The notes beneath the pieces were generated by a model that did no database searches, was not told the origin of the DNA, and saw only the letters and a program-made list of their open reading frames with translations. The position numbers and the translations under genes were made by a program. Source: Microbacterium terrae (GTDB lineage: Bacteria; Actinomycetota; Actinomycetes; Actinomycetales; Microbacteriaceae). Taken from it: a DNA stretch of 64,000 nt. Positions 63,580 to 64,000 of the stretch are shown here, piece by piece; positions within the stretch are counted from its first letter, which is position 1; every line of letters begins with the position of its first letter. Where the stretch lies: the NCBI RefSeq assembly GCF_017831975.1, contig NZ_JAFDSS010000001.1, positions 2,790,001 through 2,854,000 on the forward strand, in the 5' to 3' direction.

Positions 63580-64000
63580 AGGCTTCCCCCCGGAGTGCCG
63601 AATGTGTCGCATGAGGATACGCCGTTCTGGTACCCGATCTCGAACCAGCGCTCACGCTGGTCGCTGGATCCGTGGGTCCAGCTCTCGGGATTGACGAGGC
63701 CGCCCGACTCCTGCTGGATGTGGTCGTCGCCGACCGATTCGGCGGCGTTCACCGCATCGGCGACCTGCTGCCGTGTGGGCGTCTGCAGGAACGGCACGCC
63801 TGCCTCGTCTGTCTGCTCCGTCATCTGACCGACCCAGGCGCCGGCGAAGCAGTCGGCCTGCAACTCGGTGCGCACGCCGTTGCTGTCGGGCCCGGTGCCG
63901 TTGTCGGGATAGCGGTCCATGATGCCGGTGATGTTCTGCACGTGGTGCCCGTATTCGTGCGCGAGCACATACAGCTGCGCGAGCGGGCCGGCCGACGCAT
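63576..64000 (-). CDS. Neutral zinc metallopeptidase (YpfJ type), cut by window
   Basis: Only the C-terminal 140 residues are inside the window; the reading frame continues past the right edge. The zinc motif HEYGHH (HExxH type) and the downstream ELQADCFAGAW, which supplies the third ligand, identify the family. WTHGSSDQRERWFEIGYQNG near the C-terminus is also typical. It is coupled to the proline iminopeptidase gene by a 4-bp overlap. Confidence 0.9.
   Translation of the reverse strand, partial: ASAGPLAQLYVLAHEYGHHVQNITGIMDRYPDNGTGPDSNGVRTELQADCFAGAWVGQMTEQTDEAGVPFLQTPTRQQVADAVNAAESVGDDHIQQESGGLVNPESWTHGSSDQRERWFEIGYQNGVSSCDTFGTPGGSL

Overview
The window is high-GC DNA with strong G/C third-position bias, dense short-overlap operons and many GTG starts. 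It looks like an actinobacterial chromosome, most likely a Microbacteriaceae member close to Microbacterium; that placement is inferred from base composition, codon style and gene content, not from a marker gene. Both ends cut genes: a sugar-phosphate transferase on the left and a zinc metallopeptidase on the right. I see no tRNA, rRNA, CRISPR array or transposase.

Bases 1-49,300 form one very large exopolysaccharide/capsule locus. It holds a WcaJ/CpsE-type priming sugar-phosphate transferase, about twenty glycosyltransferases (GT4, GT2, a GT-D fold protein, a GT4-GT2 fusion and polytopic GT39/GT87-like enzymes), a Wzm/Wzt ABC exporter, an O-antigen ligase/polymerase-like protein, a chain-length regulator fused to a tyrosine kinase with an adjacent low-molecular-weight phosphatase, two membrane acyltransferases, a polysaccharide deacetylase and a GH16 lipoprotein. 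A nucleotide-sugar set (two DegT/DnrJ aminotransferases, an SDR epimerase, a Gfo/Idh/MocA dehydrogenase and a hexapeptide acetyltransferase) resembles the Wbp route to acetamido-amino uronic sugars. In the middle (23.7-29.2 kb) is an unusual quartet: two paralogous GNAT/FemAB-like proteins followed by two paralogous, membrane-anchored proteins with an acyl-CoA-dehydrogenase/flavin-monooxygenase-like body. This is my main candidate for an undescribed system.

Bases 49,479-52,649 are a tryptophan-to-anthranilate operon: tryptophan 2,3-dioxygenase, an amidohydrolase in the place where a formamidase is expected, and kynureninase. Next come a GT4 gene carrying an in-frame repeat insertion, a 73-bp tandem repeat array, an MFS transporter, an aldehyde dehydrogenase with a long Lys/Ala/Thr-rich N-terminus and an overlapping GMC oxidoreductase. 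A 149-bp tandem repeat with palindromic cores and a strong hairpin follow. The right end has a DEAD-box helicase with a Gly/Gln/Arg tail, a proline iminopeptidase with a long acidic tail, and the partial metallopeptidase.

A recurring promoter layout runs through the window: a TANNNT box ending 6-7 nt before an ATG/GTG that has no ribosome binding site. Nine or more genes show it, which points to widespread leaderless transcription.
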